In this document: piece by piece, positions 43,345-54,937 of the stretch
Layout of the letters: every line of letters starts with the position of its first letter
How positions within the stretch are numbered: the first letter of the stretch is position 1
Made by a program: the position numbers and the translations under genes
Notes under the pieces: model-generated
Told to the model about the DNA's origin: nothing
What the model saw: the letters and a program-made list of their open reading frames with translations, nothing else
Databases searched by the model: none
NCBI RefSeq assembly: GCF_007830065.1
Contig: NZ_VLKK01000015.1
Location: forward strand, 1-64,000
Direction: 5' to 3'
DNA from: Sphingobium wenxiniae
Lineage (GTDB): Bacteria; Pseudomonadota; Alphaproteobacteria; Sphingomonadales; Sphingomonadaceae
Length of the DNA stretch: 64,000 nt

Positions 43345-44790
43345 ATGAGCGATCACGGCGATTTGGCCGAACCCCGGCCGGGCGAACAGCCTGTTGACGA
43401 CGATGCCGTCGTCGATCAGGCGGGGGATTCCCGCCATGACGAGGATGACCGGCTGAAAACCGACTTCGTGTCCGCCGTGCTCGACGCGGTGGAGGAGGGC
43501 GAGAGCGAACGCGCGCGCGAACTCGTGTCGCCGCTGCACCCGGCCGACATCGCCGATCTTCTCGAACTCACCCCGTCCGAACGGCGCGGGGAAGTCGCCG
43601 CCGCGCTGGGCGATCTTGTCGGCGCGGAGGTACTCTCCGAACTCAACGACTATGTGCGCGACGGCCTGCTCGATTCGCTCGCGCCCGAACAGGTCGCCGA
43701 ATTCGCCCGCGAACTCGACACCGACGACGCCGTCGCCATCATCGAGGACATGGACGACGCCGACCAGCAGGCCGTCCTCGATGCGCTCGATCCCGAAGAC
43801 CGCGCCGCCATCGAAAGCGCGCTCTCCTATCCGGAGGAATCCGCCGGGCGCCTGATGCAGCGCGACCTGATCGCGGTGCCCGAACATATGACCGTCGGGC
43901 AGGTGATCGACTACCTCCGCGACAATAGCGACCTCACCACCGATTTCTGGGAAATCTTCGTGGTGGACGAGCAGCACAAGCCCATCGGCACCTGCCAGCT
44001 TTCGTGGATTCTCACCTGCCCGCGTTCCGTCGCCATGGCCGACCTCATGAAGCGGGAACAGACGCTGATCCCGGTCGACATGGACCAGGAGGAAGTGGCG
44101 CTGCGCTTCCAGAAATATGCCCTCATCTCCGCCGCCGTGGTGGACGGCAGCGGGCGGCTGGTCGGCATGATCACCGTCGACGATATCGTGCACATCATTT
44201 CCGAGGAAGCGGGCGAGGACATCCTGCGCCTGTCCGGCGCGGGCGAGGGCGACATCAACGAACCCGTGATGGACAGCTATCGCGCGCGCGTGCGCTGGCT
44301 GCTCACCAACCTGCTGACCGCGCTGGTCGCCTCCACCATCATCGGCATTTTCGAAGGGACCATCGAAAGGATGGTGGCGCTCGCCACGCTGATGCCGATC
44401 GTCGCGGGCGTGGGCGGCAATGCGGGCAGCCAGACCATGGCCGTCACCGTGCGCGCGCTCGCCACCAACCAGATCACCGGCACCAACACGCGCCGCACCA
44501 TCCTGCGCGAGATGCGCGTGGCGCTGCTCAATGGCGTGACCGTGGCGGCGGTGCTGGGCGTCGGCGTGGCGCTGGTGTTCCAGAACGGGGCATTGGGCGC
44601 GGTGATCGCGGCGGCGATGATGACCAATATCCTGACGGCGGGCCTGGCCGGGGCGGCGGTGCCGCTGGCGTTCGACCGGATGAACCTCGACCCGGCGGTG
44701 GCGTCGTCGATCTTCGTCACCATGATTACCGATTCGATGGGCTTCTTCGCTTTCCTGGGGCTGGCGAGCGCGGCGGGATTGACGGGCTGA
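43345..44790 (+). CDS. mgtE: Magnesium transporter MgtE
   Basis: 481 residues with the full MgtE layout: acidic N-terminal superhelical domain (LVSPLHPADIADLLELTP), two CBS domains (PEESAGRLMQRDLIAVPEH to about residue 295, with GMITVDDIVHIISEEAGED), then a five-span membrane domain with RVRWLLTNLLTALVAS and the conserved pore region MPIVAGVGGNAGSQTMAVTV. It imports Mg2+, gated by cytosolic Mg2+. GGGGACGC precedes the start. Confidence 0.95.
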   Translation: MSDHGDLAEPRPGEQPVDDDAVVDQAGDSRHDEDDRLKTDFVSAVLDAVEEGESERARELVSPLHPADIADLLELTPSERRGEVAAALGDLVGAEVLSELNDYVRDGLLDSLAPEQVAEFARELDTDDAVAIIEDMDDADQQAVLDALDPEDRAAIESALSYPEESAGRLMQRDLIAVPEHMTVGQVIDYLRDNSDLTTDFWEIFVVDEQHKPIGTCQLSWILTCPRSVAMADLMKREQTLIPVDMDQEEVALRFQKYALISAAVVDGSGRLVGMITVDDIVHIISEEAGEDILRLSGAGEGDINEPVMDSYRARVRWLLTNLLTALVASTIIGIFEGTIERMVALATLMPIVAGVGGNAGSQTMAVTVRALATNQITGTNTRRTILREMRVALLNGVTVAAVLGVGVALVFQNGALGAVIAAAMMTNILTAGLAGAAVPLAFDRMNLDPAVASSIFVTMITDSMGFFAFLGLASAAGLTG

Positions 44791-44812
44791 AATCCGCGCT
44801 CATCTTGACGCC

Positions 44813-45211
44813 ATGCCCCTTCACCTCACCAAGATAGCATTCGGCGCGCAAAGTCCCGCCGCCCTGCGCGCCTGGCTGGAAAGCCATGCGGGCGAAGCGC
44901 GGACCAGCACCCGTTACATGCCCAAGCGTTTCGAGGAACTGGCGGGCGGCTCCCTCTACTGGATACACAGCAGCCAGCTCGTCGGCCGCAGCCCGATATT
45001 GGGTTTCGAGGAAACCGGGCAGGGCCGTTTCTGGATTCGCCTCGAACCCCGCCTCGTTCCGGTGCGGGCCATGCCCAAACGCCCGCATCAGGGCTGGCGC
45101 TATCTGGAAGAAAAGGACGCGCCGCCGGACCTGGGATCGGGCGAGGCGGACGATCTTGACGCCATGCCGCCCGCGCTGCTGGGGGAATTGTCCAGGCTGG
45201 GACTGGTATGA
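44813..45211 (+). CDS. DUF1489 family protein
   Basis: 132 residues. MPLHLTKIAFGAQSPAALRAW at the start and the family core TSTRYMPKRFEEL, GGSLYWIHSSQLVGRSPILGFE are typical of DUF1489, a small alphaproteobacterial family of unknown function. It starts 22 bp after mgtE and is probably cotranscribed. Confidence 0.85.
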   Translation: MPLHLTKIAFGAQSPAALRAWLESHAGEARTSTRYMPKRFEELAGGSLYWIHSSQLVGRSPILGFEETGQGRFWIRLEPRLVPVRAMPKRPHQGWRYLEEKDAPPDLGSGEADDLDAMPPALLGELSRLGLV

Positions 45212-45282
45212 TCCGCTCCGCGCGGCGCGGGGCGTTCCGGCGATAAGGGGACATTTCCCCGATCCCTCGTCCCTCCAAGGTC

Positions 45283-47466
<2,184 letters not shown>

Positions 47467-47532
47467 CGCCGCTTGATATGGTCTTCCCCAAGACGGGCCG
47501 CAACCGTCCGCATATCAAAACAGGGATCAGCC

Positions 47533-48111
47533 ATGAACAAAGCCCCCAGGACCGCCATCGCGGCCGCCATCGCCTCCGCCGCGCTGATGCTCGGGGCGTG
47601 CGGCGAGAAGCCGGGCGGGAAGGCGCAAGGACAGGGCGGCATCGCCGCGACCGACGGCATGAGCCGCGAAGAGGTCAAGGGCGAGGTCGACAAGGTGCAG
47701 CTCAAGCCCGGCCAATGGGAAGGCAGCTTCACGCTGGAGGACATCGACCTGTCGCACACGCCCGGCGCGTCGGCGCAGGTCAAGGACCGGATGAAGCAGA
47801 TGATGAGCCAGTCCTCGATCCAATATTGCCTCACGCCCGAAGAAGCCGCCAACCCCAGCGGCAGGATGTTCTCCGGTCAGGAGAACAATGACTGCACCTA
47901 TGGCGGCTTCGACGCGCGCGGCGGCACGGTGAAGGGGCAGGTGTCGTGCAAGGGCGAAAACGGCACGATGGATGCGGTGATGACGGGCAGCTACGCGCCC
48001 GAAAGCTATGAAATGCACATGGACATGAAGATGGCGGGCGGGCCCGGCGGCATGACCATGGCGATGAAGGCGCGGACGGCCGGAAAGTGGATCGGCGCGG
48101 CCTGTTCCTGA
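47533..48111 (+). CDS. DUF3617 lipoprotein 1
   Basis: 192 residues from ATG 47533; the very long frame upstream is antisense of uvrB. Lipobox LMLGAC. DUF3617 features: LKPGQWEGSFTLEDID, QYCLTPEEAANP and paired cysteines (NDCTYGGFDARGG, GQVSCKG), then MTGSYAPESYEMHMDMK. Periplasmic family of unknown function common in sphingomonads. A second member follows at 48238. Confidence 0.85.
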   Translation: MNKAPRTAIAAAIASAALMLGACGEKPGGKAQGQGGIAATDGMSREEVKGEVDKVQLKPGQWEGSFTLEDIDLSHTPGASAQVKDRMKQMMSQSSIQYCLTPEEAANPSGRMFSGQENNDCTYGGFDARGGTVKGQVSCKGENGTMDAVMTGSYAPESYEMHMDMKMAGGPGGMTMAMKARTAGKWIGAACS

Positions 48112-48237
48112 TCCCGGCCGCCCGCCTTTCCCGCCTCCGCCCGCCAGGGCGACGGCGGAAGGCGTATTTTCGCTTGCACTTTGCGCCCGAAGGGTTGAGC
48201 TTCCTTGTCGTTCCGTAAGAGAACAGGGGAGAGGATG

Positions 48238-48741
48238 ATGCGTTCTACCGTTCTGGCGGCGCTGCCGCTTGTGATGACATTCGGTCTGGCGGGGTGCGGC
48301 AGCGGCCCCGCCCCGGATACGGAAGCAGAAGAAGCGCCCATCCTGATGCAGGCGGGCGAATGGGCGCTGACCCGCAAGACGACCGGCTATAACACGCCCA
48401 CGGTGACGCCCGCCGAATATCAGGCCGCGCTCAAGGACGTGAAGGAGGACAAGGTCTGCATCGCGGTCGACGCGGCGGGCGTGCCCGACGCCAACGCCCT
48501 TGCCGGGACGGAGGGCAAGGATTGCACCTACAAGGACAAGCTGCTCCGCAAGGGACGGCTGATCGCCACCCTGTCCTGCAAGGCTGGAAACGGCACCTCG
48601 GAAATCGCGCTGGAGGGCAATTATACCGCCGACACGCTGACGCTGGGCACGACGATGACGAAGACGGTGGGCGGCCAGCCTACCCTGCGGACCACGCACG
48701 ATCTGAATGGCAAGCGCGTAGGCGACTGTCCGAAGGTCTAG
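48238..48741 (+). CDS. DUF3617-like lipoprotein 2
   Basis: 167 residues; start after GGGGAGAGG, with a second ATG three bases earlier. Lipobox GLAGC at about residue 20. It shares MQAGEWALTRKTTGY, a KVCIAVDAAG cysteine and the later CTYKDK and LSCKAGNGTSE pair with its upstream neighbour, and ends RVGDCPKV. Probably a diverged tandem duplicate of the preceding gene. Confidence 0.8.
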   Translation: MRSTVLAALPLVMTFGLAGCGSGPAPDTEAEEAPILMQAGEWALTRKTTGYNTPTVTPAEYQAALKDVKEDKVCIAVDAAGVPDANALAGTEGKDCTYKDKLLRKGRLIATLSCKAGNGTSEIALEGNYTADTLTLGTTMTKTVGGQPTLRTTHDLNGKRVGDCPKV

Positions 48742-48919
48742 GGACCGATCGCCCCGAGGGCGGCTGATTCAGGCCCCCTTCTTTCCCTTTCCCCCTTGCG
48801 GGAGAAGGATATGCAGCCTTGCCGACCCCGGCCTTGAGTCGGAGGAGGCCAGGCGGCGTTGGATGAGGGGTTTTCGCGCCCTCCCCATGGGAAGAGGGAC
48901 AGGCGCAACCCGCAAACCG
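48742..48919. repeat. Convergent intergenic region with palindromic repeat-like units
   Basis: 178 bp between convergent genes. Contains the imperfect dyads CCCCCTTGCGGGAGA near 48797-48812 and CCCTCCCCATGGGAAGAGGG near 48880-48899. Units of this kind are often repeated between genes in sphingomonad genomes; copy number cannot be judged from this window. Confidence 0.35.
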
Positions 48920-50188
48920 CTATTCCAGCGCCGCGATCGCCCGCCGGTCGCAGCGTTTCGCGCCCCGCGCGACGGGCGTATAAGCGGGCACCGGGATCGA
49001 CTGGCCGATCCTGAGAGGGGCGAAGCGTTTGCGCTCTATCCCCTCGCATCGCAGGAACAGCTCCAGCATCCGGGGCGGCGTGTCCCATTGCTCGTAGGAC
49101 AGGCGGAACGTGCCCCAGTGGACCGGGATCGCGGTCGACGCCTTGAGCCGCTCGAAGACCCGGACCGCCTGTTCCGGGCCGATATGCGCGCCCGATTCCA
49201 TCTGTCCCTTCTGGAAGCGGAAGGCGCCGATGGGCAGGATGGCGAGCCGGATCGGACCCAGCCGGGCGGCTTCCTCCGGCCACATCATGTCGCCCGCGCC
49301 GGTATCGCCCGCGAAGAAGATGTTCCCGGCGCGCGTCTCGATCACGAAGCTGGACCATAAGGCCCGGTTGCGGTCCGTCGCCCAGCGCGAACTCCAATGA
49401 TGATTGCGCGTCACATGGACGCGATAGTCGGGGCAATGCTCGTAATTCTCGCACTGGATCACCGTGTCGGCGCTCAGCCCGTCCAGCCCGCTCAGCCCGC
49501 CCAGCGCCGCTCCGCTGATCGAACGGCCCCAGTCCAGCGCCGTGGACGGTATGCCGGCGGCTTTCAGGATCGCGTCGTTGCCAAGGCCGGTGACGATCCT
49601 GGGCCGGTCGCGGTCCCACAGCCTTTTCAGCGTGGGAATGTCCAGATGGTCGTAATGATTGTGGCTGATGACGATCAGGTCGATCTTCGGCAGGTCGTCG
49701 AAGCGGATGCCCGGCTGCGCCACGCGCCGGGGACCGATCAGGTTGAACGGCCCGGCGCGATCCGACCAGATCGGATCGGTCAGGATGTTGAGGCCCGCCG
49801 CCTGCACCAGCACCGTCGCATGGCCCACCCATGTCGCCACCATGCCGCGCGGCGCGGCGAAGGGGGCGGGGCGCGTCGGCGTCACCGCGATGGTGTCGGG
49901 CCAGACGGGTTGCTCGTCGCGCCCCATCAGATAGCGGGCGATGGCAATGTGCAGGTTGCGGCCGCGCGGCGCGGCATCGTCCTCCCCATCGGGATTGAAG
50001 AAATGCGCGCCGTCGAAATGGCGGCTGGCCGGCCCCTCATAATAAATGCGGTCGAGGAAGGGCGGAACGATGGTGATCGCCAGGCACAGGGCGATGAGCA
50101 GGAACAGCAGCGCGAGGCCCAGCCCTCCGGCGATTTTCCTGAACAGGCGACCCATGCGCTCTCCGAACCTTTGCCAGATCAGCGACAT
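48920..50188 (-). CDS. Membrane-anchored metallo-beta-lactamase-fold hydrolase (NAPE-PLD-like)
   Basis: 422 residues. N-terminal membrane span (LGLALLFLLIALCLAITIV) then the zinc-hydrolase core: TWVGHATVLVQAAGLNILTDP, ISHNHYDHLDIPTL (HxHxDH-type), NHHWSSRWATDRNRALW, FFAGDTGAG and the late histidine PVHWGTFRLSYEQWD. This order is that of N-acyl-phosphatidylethanolamine phospholipase D and related lipid-active hydrolases. A start at M12 would also keep the membrane anchor. A periplasmic or membrane lipid substrate is likely but unproven. Confidence 0.87.
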   Translation of the reverse strand: MSLIWQRFGERMGRLFRKIAGGLGLALLFLLIALCLAITIVPPFLDRIYYEGPASRHFDGAHFFNPDGEDDAAPRGRNLHIAIARYLMGRDEQPVWPDTIAVTPTRPAPFAAPRGMVATWVGHATVLVQAAGLNILTDPIWSDRAGPFNLIGPRRVAQPGIRFDDLPKIDLIVISHNHYDHLDIPTLKRLWDRDRPRIVTGLGNDAILKAAGIPSTALDWGRSISGAALGGLSGLDGLSADTVIQCENYEHCPDYRVHVTRNHHWSSRWATDRNRALWSSFVIETRAGNIFFAGDTGAGDMMWPEEAARLGPIRLAILPIGAFRFQKGQMESGAHIGPEQAVRVFERLKASTAIPVHWGTFRLSYEQWDTPPRMLELFLRCEGIERKRFAPLRIGQSIPVPAYTPVARGAKRCDRRAIAALE

Positions 50189-50352
50189 AGCGCGATTTGG
50201 CGGCGCGGCAAGGGGCGCGCGCTTATGCCCCCGGCGCGCATGGTCCGATTCAATCCCGATCCGGCCGATTCACGCGGCGACGCGAAGAACAAGAGCGCGC
50301 CGAAAGGGCGCTTCCCGCGCCTCAGTGGGAAAAAATTCGACCGCATGACCGT

Positions 50353-50370
50353 GGACAGGATCGCCTGTCC
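50353..50370 (-). terminator. Hairpin after the DMT transporter gene
   Basis: Perfect 7-bp stem (GGACAGG / CCTGTCC) with a 4-base loop, 8 bases past the transporter stop codon on the minus strand. Confidence 0.5.
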
Positions 50371-50377
50371 CGATCGA

Positions 50378-51295
50378 TCATAGCGCGCCCGCCAGCGCCA
50401 GGACGACGCCCAGCGCCACCAGCAGCAGCGCCGTCACCTCGCTGCGCTTCATGCGCTCGCCCAGGTAGAAATGGCCGAAGGCGAGCGTGAAGGCGACTTC
50501 GACCTGCCCGACGATCCGGACCAGCGCGACCGGCGCGGTGGCAAAGCCGGTGAACCAGCAGGCCGATCCCGCCGCCGACAGGAACCCGACCTGCCCCGAA
50601 ACCCGCCAGCTCGCCAGCACCCGCCGCATCTCGCCCGGTTCGCGCAGCAGCAGATAGCCGCCCTGCATCACGGTCTGGAGAGCCACGGTCGCCGCCAGCA
50701 CGAGAAGCGCGGCATGGATCGGGCTGCTCCCGCCCGCCTCCTGCGCGGCGCGGCGGATGCCGATGGCCGTCAGGGCGAAGAAGAAGCCCGAACCCATGCC
50801 GTAGAGCGCGGCCGGCTGGCCCAGCGCCTTCAGGAAATCCAGCGGCCCCATCCGCCGTCCGCCCGTGGACAGCAGCATGATGCCCGCCACCCCGCATCCG
50901 ATCCCGCCCAGGGTGAGCGCGCTCAGCCTTTCGCCCATCAGCAGGAAGGAGAGGATGGCTCCCTGTACCGCCTCCGTTTTCGAATAGGCTGTCCCGACCA
51001 CGAAATTGCGGTGGTGGAAGGCCATCAGCAACAGGTTGGTGGCGATGATCTGCGCCAGCCCGCCCGCCAGGCACAGGAGCAGGAACAGCTTGCCGGCCGA
51101 GGGGAGGGGCGCCGGAAACGCCAGGCGGTAAGCCGCCAGCATCAGCAGCGCGAAGGGCAGGCCGTAAAGATAGCGGACCAGCCCCGCGCCGTTGATCGAC
51201 AGGCTCTTGCCCACGCGGCGTTGCACGGCCGTGCGCCACGCCTGCATCCCACCCGCGATCAACGTGGCGGGCAACCAGAGGGGAGAAGAGATCAT
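50378..51295 (-). CDS. DMT-superfamily (EamA-like) transporter
   Basis: 305 residues from MISSPLWLPATL; a start at 51313 would add six residues. Ten hydrophobic segments in two five-span repeats; the first repeat contains AYSKTEAVQGAILSFLLMGERLS and the second VEVAFTLAFGHFYLGERMKRSEV, each with the G-E-R motif at the end of the fourth span seen in EamA domains. Probable metabolite exporter; substrate unknown. Confidence 0.85.
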   Translation of the reverse strand: MISSPLWLPATLIAGGMQAWRTAVQRRVGKSLSINGAGLVRYLYGLPFALLMLAAYRLAFPAPLPSAGKLFLLLCLAGGLAQIIATNLLLMAFHHRNFVVGTAYSKTEAVQGAILSFLLMGERLSALTLGGIGCGVAGIMLLSTGGRRMGPLDFLKALGQPAALYGMGSGFFFALTAIGIRRAAQEAGGSSPIHAALLVLAATVALQTVMQGGYLLLREPGEMRRVLASWRVSGQVGFLSAAGSACWFTGFATAPVALVRIVGQVEVAFTLAFGHFYLGERMKRSEVTALLLVALGVVLALAGAL

Positions 51296-51485
51296 GCCCC
51301 GCCTATAGCCCAAATGCGCCGCGCGTCACCTTCGGCGTTCGCCGCTTTCCGCAGGGCGCTTGCGCAATTTGCAAATGACATGACCCTTTTCGCAAAGACC
51401 ATGCCCGCCGCCCGCTCGGCTCGGCCTGGCTTGCCGCAGGATCAATGGGAAGGCATGGCCGGACCGCTCCCGCCATCCAACCCGC

Positions 51486-51758
51486 CTACCGCTCCAGCCC
51501 CTTCGCCTTCCCCCATGCCCGCGCGGCGGTGTAGCCCAGATAGCCCGTGCCGAAGAGCGCGTAGAGCGGCTCGGGCAGCGCCTCCAGATAGGCGCGCATC
51601 CCCTCGACGATGGCCGCCGCCATCCGCGGACGGACGCCTGCGATCAGCCCCATCGGCACCGACCACAGCAGCAGCCCGTACATCACATAGAGAAAGGCCG
51701 GACGCGCCCGCCTGACCCAGGCGTCGTCCGCGTCCATCGCCTGTTCCTGCCTGCTCAT
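51486..51758 (-). CDS. Small holin-like membrane protein (GTA 3TM type)
   Basis: 90 residues with an acidic N-terminus, a clear span (AFLYVMYGLLLWSVPMGLIAG) and a second hydrophobic segment ending in LFGTGYLGYTAARAWGKAKG. The G-Y-x-G-Y-T-A-A-R-x-W-x-K ending is typical of the small holins of alphaproteobacterial gene transfer agents. It lies 12 bp downstream of a GH108 endolysin gene, forming a lysis pair. Confidence 0.75.
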   Translation of the reverse strand: MSRQEQAMDADDAWVRRARPAFLYVMYGLLLWSVPMGLIAGVRPRMAAAIVEGMRAYLEALPEPLYALFGTGYLGYTAARAWGKAKGLER

Positions 51759-51770
51759 GGTATCCTCTCC

Positions 51771-52310
51771 TTAACCGATCCGGTTCGCCAGCCATCCATA
51801 GAGAAAGGCTTCGTTCGCGGGCCTGCTTTCCGCCAGCGCGATATAGCGCTCGCCCTGCAACGCCTCGACGGCCTTCAGCAGCACGCGCTCGCCCCCGCGC
51901 CCGCGCAGGGCCATGAAGGCGCCCAGCGCCGCCAGCGTCTTCGCGCCGATCCGCCGGTCGACGGTCAGGTCGGGATAATCCTTCTGGTTCCGGTTCAGCG
52001 CATTGAGCGCCCGTTGCAGGAATCCCGTCGCCGCCGCCGGCCCCATGTTGACCGCGGTATCGAACAGCTCCGCCGCCACGTCCGGCGCGATCTCCGCGGC
52101 GAAGGCGTAGCCCGGCCGTTCCCAGTAAAGCCGCCGGTAGATGCTTTCCGCGACCGCGCGCGGCATTGTCCGCATGTCGCCCGCATAGCCGTTCTCCCGC
52201 GCCACGCCTTGCGTGATGCCCCAGTTGGTCGGCCCGCCGCGATCGGCCGGATGATGGCTGTATCCGCCCTCGCGCTCGATCACCTCTTCGATCAGTGTCC
52301 CAATGTCCAT
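51771..52310 (-). CDS. GH108 N-acetylmuramidase (endolysin)
   Basis: 179 residues. The catalytic motif EREGGYSHHPADRGGPTNWG at residues 12-31 carries the GH108 glutamate. The C-terminal peptidoglycan-binding-like part contains AELFDTAVNMGPAAATGFLQ and LTVDRRIGAKTLAAL. It cleaves peptidoglycan glycan strands. With the adjacent holin this is the lysis module of a GTA or phage, but no capsid or tail genes are in the window. Confidence 0.88.
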   Translation of the reverse strand: MDIGTLIEEVIEREGGYSHHPADRGGPTNWGITQGVARENGYAGDMRTMPRAVAESIYRRLYWERPGYAFAAEIAPDVAAELFDTAVNMGPAAATGFLQRALNALNRNQKDYPDLTVDRRIGAKTLAALGAFMALRGRGGERVLLKAVEALQGERYIALAESRPANEAFLYGWLANRIG

Positions 52311-52456
52311 GCCCGCCTGTCCCCATGTCCCCGGAAAGGCGAATCATTTATCCCATATGGTTCCCTGTAGGACAGCAAAAACCGCGCGCGGCCCGAAAAT
52401 AGGAAAAATAGGAGGGGGGAGAGAAGCCACCCGCAAAACCGCGGCACTTCGCCATC

Positions 52457-52603
52457 TCACTCTCGATTTCGGCCGGCCTTCGCCTCATTCACGGCGATGT
52501 CGAAGCCCGTTTCCTCCGCCTGTTCGTAAATGGCTATGACAAGCGGCTCGCCAGCTTCCAGCAGCGAGGAGCGGGCATCGTCCATGGTGAATTGAGCTGC
52601 CAT
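52457..52603 (-). CDS. 48-residue protein encoded downstream of the catalase gene
   Basis: Starts 14 bp after the catalase stop, with an excellent AGGGAGGA ribosome-binding site seven bases before ATG 52603. Translates to MAAQFTMDDARSSLLEAGEP, then LVIAIYEQAEETGFDIAVNE and a basic tail AKAGRNRE. Acidic, soluble, probably helical; no family recognised. The tight spacing and strong site make cotranslation with the catalase likely. Confidence 0.72.
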   Translation of the reverse strand: MAAQFTMDDARSSLLEAGEPLVIAIYEQAEETGFDIAVNEAKAGRNRE

Positions 52604-52617
52604 GTCCGTCCTCCCTT

Positions 52618-54768
52618 TCAGGCGAGATCGCGCACCTTGGGTTCGCGCGCCCAGTGTCGTTTCACGCCAACCTTCATGAAGTTCTCAACCGGAACCACGC
52701 CGTCGTCCTGCTCGACATTGGCCTTGTCGAGCAGGATCTGCGTGCCCTTGCAGTGGGCTATGGTCTTGCAATGAGCATAGGCATCCATGAACCACTGGAC
52801 AGCCGCTCCGTCCTTGGTCAGCTTTTCGGCGGCGTCAGGCGTCAGGATGGCGGCAACCGCGTCGAACAGCACGGAAGGCGAGCCGGCAAGCTGCCCATCG
52901 GCCTTCAGGATGCCGCCTTTGACCTTGATGCCGCCGACCTTCGGTGCAACCAGGAAGGCGGTGCCGCCTGCCTTCTCGATCTCGCCTTTCAGCGAGTCGA
53001 TGGACGCCTTGTCCGATCCCTCGGCGAAGAGGATGCCCACCTTGCGCCCCTTGAGCGTCTCCTTTGCCTGCTTCTGGATCGACAGCGCGTCGGACGCCTT
53101 CATGTCGATTGGCGCTCTGGCCGCCTTTGCCTTTTCGGGCAGGTCGATGGCCAGGCCCGCCGCGACGCGTTTCGCCAGATCCTCGTCGATATTGCGCAGG
53201 CGTGAGATAAGCCGCGCGCGAACATGCTCCAGCCGTACCTTGGACAACTCGAACACGATGGCCGAGGCGATGTGCGCCCGCTCGTTTTCTGTCTGGGAGC
53301 GGTAGAAGAGCCGCGCCTGGCTGTAGTGATCGGCGAACAGTTCCGCACGGATGCGGAGCTTCTGGGTCGGATCATTGCGCTCATCATTGGCGGTGAAAGT
53401 GGTGAAACCAGTCTCTGGGCAGGCGCGCGGTCCCGCGTCCTCGCCCGCTTCGGCCAGGCTGTTCGGTTCATAGTTGGCGCGGCCCGTAGGCACCAGCGTC
53501 TGCATCATCCCGTCGCGCTGGAAATTGTGAAACGGGCATTTGGGCGCGTTGATCGGGATCTGATGGAAGTTGGTTGTGCCGAGCCGCGACTTCTGCGTGT
53601 CGAGATAAGAGAAGAGACGCCCTTGCAGCAGCGGATCGTTGGTGAAGTCGATGCCGGGAATGATGTTGGTCGGCAGGAAGGCCGCCTGCTCGGTCTCGGC
53701 GAAGAAATTGTCGACGTTGCGGTTGAGCGTCATGCGGCCGATGATCTCGACCGGAATCTCTTCTTCCGGGATAAGCTTGGTCGCGTCGAGCACGTCATAA
53801 GGCTGCTTTGCCGCCCATGCCTCGTCGAAGACCTGCACGCCCAGATCCCATTGCGGGTAGTCGCCGGCCTCGATGGCTTCGAACAGGTCGCGGCGGTGGA
53901 AATCGGGGTCGGCCCCGGCGATCTTCACCGCCTCGTCCCATGTGGTGGATTCGATGCCGAGCACCGGCTTCCAGTGAAACTTGACGAAATGGTCTTCGCC
54001 CTTCGCATTGACGAGGCGGAAGGTGTGAACACCGAAGCCCTCGATCATCCTGAGCGAGCGGGGGATCGCTCGGTCCGACATCGCCCACATGATCATGTGC
54101 ATCGATTCGGGCATCAGGCCGATGAAATCCCAGAAGGTATCATGTGCCGAGGCGGCCTGCGGATAGCCGCGATCGGCCTCCATCTTCACGCTATGGACCA
54201 GATCGGGGAACTTGATGGCATCCTGGATGAAGAAGACCGGGATGTTGTTGCCGACCAGATCCCAATTGCCCGTATCGGTATATAGCTTGACCGCGAAGCC
54301 CCGCACGTCGCGCGGTGTGTCGATCGATCCCGCGCCGCCCGCCACGGTCGAAAAGCGGACGAAGACCGGGCAGCTATCGCCCTTCTTTTGGAAGATTGAC
54401 GCCTTGGTCATATCGGGGATCGCCTTCGTGCATTCGAACACGCCATGCGCGCCCGATCCGCGCGCATGAACGATGCGTTCGGGAATGCGCTCATGGTCGA
54501 AGTGGAAGATCTTCTCGCGGAGGACGAAATCTTCCAGCAGCGTCGGGCCGCGCTCGCCGGCGCGCAGGCTGTTCTGGTTGTCGGCGATGCGATGGCCGAA
54601 ATTATCGGTCAAGTGGGAAATGCCATCTTCATGGTCGGCGCCGGCGGGAACATTCTGGTGAAGCTCCCCACCAATGCCGAGAGTGGTTTCAGGTGACGAT
54701 TGCCCCGATCCCGGCGCATGATGATGAAGTGAATTCGTCCGGCTGGGCGAAACTTCGGATTCAGCCAT
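52618..54768 (-). CDS. katE: Large-subunit monofunctional catalase (HPII type), copy 2
   Basis: 716 residues. Heme-catalase motifs: [12 protein letters not shown] (catalytic His), [15 protein letters not shown] (Asn), and the proximal-tyrosine [11 protein letters not shown]. The C-terminal flavodoxin-like domain is present ([17 protein letters not shown]). The N-terminal about 60 residues are histidine/serine-rich and diverge from copy 1, so this is not a recent duplication. It decomposes hydrogen peroxide. A possible EcfG-type promoter lies at 54863-54887 and a small protein gene follows. Confidence 0.93.
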   Translation of the reverse strand: MAESEVSPSRTNSLHHHAPGSGQSSPETTLGIGGELHQNVPAGADHEDGISHLTDNFGHRIADNQNSLRAGERGPTLLEDFVLREKIFHFDHERIPERIVHARGSGAHGVFECTKAIPDMTKASIFQKKGDSCPVFVRFSTVAGGAGSIDTPRDVRGFAVKLYTDTGNWDLVGNNIPVFFIQDAIKFPDLVHSVKMEADRGYPQAASAHDTFWDFIGLMPESMHMIMWAMSDRAIPRSLRMIEGFGVHTFRLVNAKGEDHFVKFHWKPVLGIESTTWDEAVKIAGADPDFHRRDLFEAIEAGDYPQWDLGVQVFDEAWAAKQPYDVLDATKLIPEEEIPVEIIGRMTLNRNVDNFFAETEQAAFLPTNIIPGIDFTNDPLLQGRLFSYLDTQKSRLGTTNFHQIPINAPKCPFHNFQRDGMMQTLVPTGRANYEPNSLAEAGEDAGPRACPETGFTTFTANDERNDPTQKLRIRAELFADHYSQARLFYRSQTENERAHIASAIVFELSKVRLEHVRARLISRLRNIDEDLAKRVAAGLAIDLPEKAKAARAPIDMKASDALSIQKQAKETLKGRKVGILFAEGSDKASIDSLKGEIEKAGGTAFLVAPKVGGIKVKGGILKADGQLAGSPSVLFDAVAAILTPDAAEKLTKDGAAVQWFMDAYAHCKTIAHCKGTQILLDKANVEQDDGVVPVENFMKVGVKRHWAREPKVRDLA

Positions 54769-54862
54769 CTTGGCTCTCCCCTATATATTATCGATCTGAC
54801 GAGAACCCCGGTCGCGATGATCATCGGCGATCACCCGGGGTCCCGCTTCTTCTACTACATAG

Positions 54863-54887
54863 AACACGTCATTTCGGCATAGGTTCC
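54863..54887 (-). promoter_or_regulatory. Possible EcfG (general stress) promoter for catalase copy 2
   Basis: On the minus strand GGAAC is followed after 17 bases by GTT, about 95 bases before the catalase start. The alphaproteobacterial EcfG consensus is GGAAC-N16-17-CGTT; here the base before GTT is T instead of C, so this is a partial match. Confidence 0.4.
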
Positions 54888-54937
54888 TGTCTGGCACAGC
54901 TGCCGGCTCGTCGAGCGGCAGCCGTGGCACTCCTGGC

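Noticed and set aside
47467-47532. LexA box before uvrB
   Set aside because: No GTTC-N7-GTTC or GAAC-N7-GAAC in the short upstream region.
51486-52310. Prophage
   Set aside because: Only the lysis pair is present; no integrase, capsid, portal, terminase or tail genes, and no attachment repeats seen.
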